Shown here piece after piece: positions 4,474 through 5,730 of a DNA stretch of 5,730 bases. A model generated the notes under the pieces. That model did no database searches and was not told the origin of the DNA. It worked only from the letters and a program-made list of their open reading frames with translations. Numbering within the stretch: the stretch's first letter is position 1; each line of letters starts with the position of its first letter. The stretch is taken from positions 1 to 5,730 of the forward strand of contig JAHWKS010000428.1 of assembly GCA_019347795.1 (NCBI GenBank), given 5' to 3'. A program made the position numbers and the translations under genes. This DNA comes from Planctomycetota bacterium (GTDB lineage Bacteria; Planctomycetota; Planctomycetia; Pirellulales; Pirellulaceae).

Positions 4474-5730
4474 ATGTCCGTCCTGATATCCCTGTTGATT
4501 CTAGCCGCTGGCGCCAACCCGTCCATCGACCTGGAGGGGGAGGAGGCGGTCGATATTTATTTGTGCGACTTTTCGCGGCAGACGCTTCGCGGCGAAGATC
4601 GCGAGGCGGACATCAACTACGACACCTGGCCCGACCACTGGACCCGCCGCCGCGATGCGGAGCACCCGGCGTTTGTGAAGATCGCGATCGCCGGCGACCA
4701 GCCGGTCAATGACGCCGCTCCCGGCGCCTCGCAGCGATGGCTGCAGATCGAGCTGGACGGCGGCGCCGCGGCGGCGCTCTCGCCGACGCTCGACGTCAGC
4801 CCGCGATTCACGTACCTCGTCGAATGCCGGGTCCGCGCCGCGGGGCTGAAGCACAATGAGGTGTATTGCTCCGTCTCGTTCTTCGACGAGGACCATCAAC
4901 TGCTGGAGCAGCACGACTCGCCGCGACGGCGCGACGCAGGCGACTGGCGCGACTTGCGCATCAGCCCCTTCACGCCGCAGAACCCCGCGGTCCGTCACGC
5001 GGTCATCGGACTACATGTAGTTCCGACCGGGAAGGAAGACCTCACCGGGACCGTCATGTTCGACGACGTTCGCCTGGCCCGGCTGCCGCGGATGGCGCTT
5101 ACCGCCAACAGTCCGCATCATGTTTACACCGAGCCGTCCTCGATCCTCCTGACCTGCGATGTTTCCGGCGTCCGCGAGCCGACGCCCGAGCTGCACCTGC
5201 GGCTGTTCGACGTGTTCGGCCGAATGGTGGATGACGAGCGGCGACAAATGGCGGGCGAATTGATCGAGCGTCACGCTTCCGGCGCGGCCGCGGCGCATAC
5301 CCAAACCTATGCCGGCGCTTTGGAGTGGAAACCGAAAATCCGCGAGCCGGGCTTTTATCGCGCCCAGGCCCGCATGCGCACGCAGCAGGGCGTGATTCAT
5401 CTTCGTTCGCTGACATTTGTCGTGATTCGGCCGACGCCGCATCGCGACCTGAGCCGCGGTCCGCAGGGGGGGCAGTTCGGCTGGTCGCTGCCTCGCGGAG
5501 AGGAGGTGCTTCCGCTGGAGGCGATGGCGTCCCTCACCGGTTACGCCGGCGTGCAGTGGGTCAAGCTCCCGGCGTGGTTCGACGCACAGGACCAGAATTA
5601 CGCCGATCGCCTGGTGCGGTTTGTAGACCGCGTCGAGCAGGATGGCGTCACGGTAGTGGGCGTGCTGGACGAGCCGCCCGCGTCGGCGCGGCCGCTGTTC
5701 GGGAACGATCGGTCGCTCCCCATCGCCAGC
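4474..5730 (+). CDS. Large exported carbohydrate-binding protein with Ig-like and glycosidase-like regions (3' end outside window)
   Basis: The frame is open from the ATG at 4474 to the right edge, 419 codons without a stop, so the gene continues beyond. An in-frame TAA abuts the ATG (4471-4473), fixing the earliest start; no Shine-Dalgarno is visible. Residues 2-13 are a short hydrophobic stretch (SVLISLLILAAG), a weak signal peptide lacking a basic N-terminus. About 30-205 read as a beta-sandwich like carbohydrate-binding modules of the CBM4/9 type: RWLQIELDG, a segment YLVECRVRAAG typical of these modules, DWRDLRISPFTP and the closing VMFDDVRLARLP. About 210-327 resemble an Ig/FN3-like domain (SILLTCDVSG, FYRAQARMRT, LTFVVIRP). 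From about 335 comes GWSLP, then GVQWVKLPAWFD and DRVEQDGVTVVGVLDEPP, which look like the first strands of a glycoside-hydrolase-like TIM barrel. Catalytic residues would lie beyond the window. Role inferred: extracytoplasmic polysaccharide binding or degradation, typical of planctomycetes. Confidence 0.82.
   Translation, partial: MSVLISLLILAAGANPSIDLEGEEAVDIYLCDFSRQTLRGEDREADINYDTWPDHWTRRRDAEHPAFVKIAIAGDQPVNDAAPGASQRWLQIELDGGAAAALSPTLDVSPRFTYLVECRVRAAGLKHNEVYCSVSFFDEDHQLLEQHDSPRRRDAGDWRDLRISPFTPQNPAVRHAVIGLHVVPTGKEDLTGTVMFDDVRLARLPRMALTANSPHHVYTEPSSILLTCDVSGVREPTPELHLRLFDVFGRMVDDERRQMAGELIERHASGAAAAHTQTYAGALEWKPKIREPGFYRAQARMRTQQGVIHLRSLTFVVIRPTPHRDLSRGPQGGQFGWSLPRGEEVLPLEAMASLTGYAGVQWVKLPAWFDAQDQNYADRLVRFVDRVEQDGVTVVGVLDEPPASARPLFGNDRSLPIAS

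Noticed and set aside
3590..4486. Plus-strand open frame of 298 codons opposite the isomerase
   Set aside because: Antisense to a gene with clear isomerase signature blocks; the translation is Arg/Gln-rich without motifs.
4501..4998. Minus-strand open frame of 165 codons opposite the carbohydrate-binding protein
   Set aside because: The plus-strand frame has beta-sandwich signatures and stays open for 419 codons; the minus frame has no recognisable features.

Overview
The window is a densely packed, GC-rich piece of bacterial chromosome. I see no phage genes, insertion sequences, CRISPR arrays, tRNA or rRNA. Gene content suggests a planctomycete or another PVC-superphylum bacterium. The pointers are a metal-ABC permease fused to a DtxR-like regulator (the architecture of chlamydial YtgCR), a compact HNH protein of a type I associate with planctomycetes, a small acidic CxxC protein, and the start of a large secreted-type carbohydrate-binding protein. 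The taxonomic assignment is inference from gene content, not from a marker gene.

Layout, left to right. (1) 56-259 (+) is a 67-residue protein resembling the C-terminal tail (DUF4351-like) of Rpn/PD-(D/E)XK 'putative transposase' proteins. It is possibly a remnant of a longer gene entering from the left edge. (2) On the minus strand, 2417-1788 encodes an HNH endonuclease, and its stop overlaps the start of the next gene (ATGA). That gene, 1791-274, encodes a 505-residue fusion of an ABC-3 metal permease, a DtxR/MntR-like winged helix with its metal-binding dimerisation domain, and a small C-terminal beta-rich (FeoA/SH3-like) region. (3) 2418-2754 is the only sizeable non-coding stretch and must carry the promoters of the divergent units on either side. 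(4) 2755-3060 and 3073-3657 (+) form a two-gene unit: an acidic four-cysteine protein and a membrane-anchored staphylococcal-nuclease homologue. (5) 4453-3671 (-) is a sugar phosphate isomerase/epimerase-like TIM barrel. (6) 4474 to the right edge (+) is an open frame with no stop, starting only 20 bases from the isomerase start. It reads as an exported protein with a carbohydrate-binding-like module, an Ig-like module and the start of a glycosidase-like TIM barrel.

The most notable system is the permease-regulator fusion. The transporter and a probable metal sensor are one polypeptide, with a tetra-arginine linker between membrane and DNA-binding parts, and the gene is translationally coupled to an HNH nuclease rather than sitting beside its expected ATPase and binding protein. 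The other genes look like ordinary housekeeping or secreted functions, packed with 12-20 base gaps.
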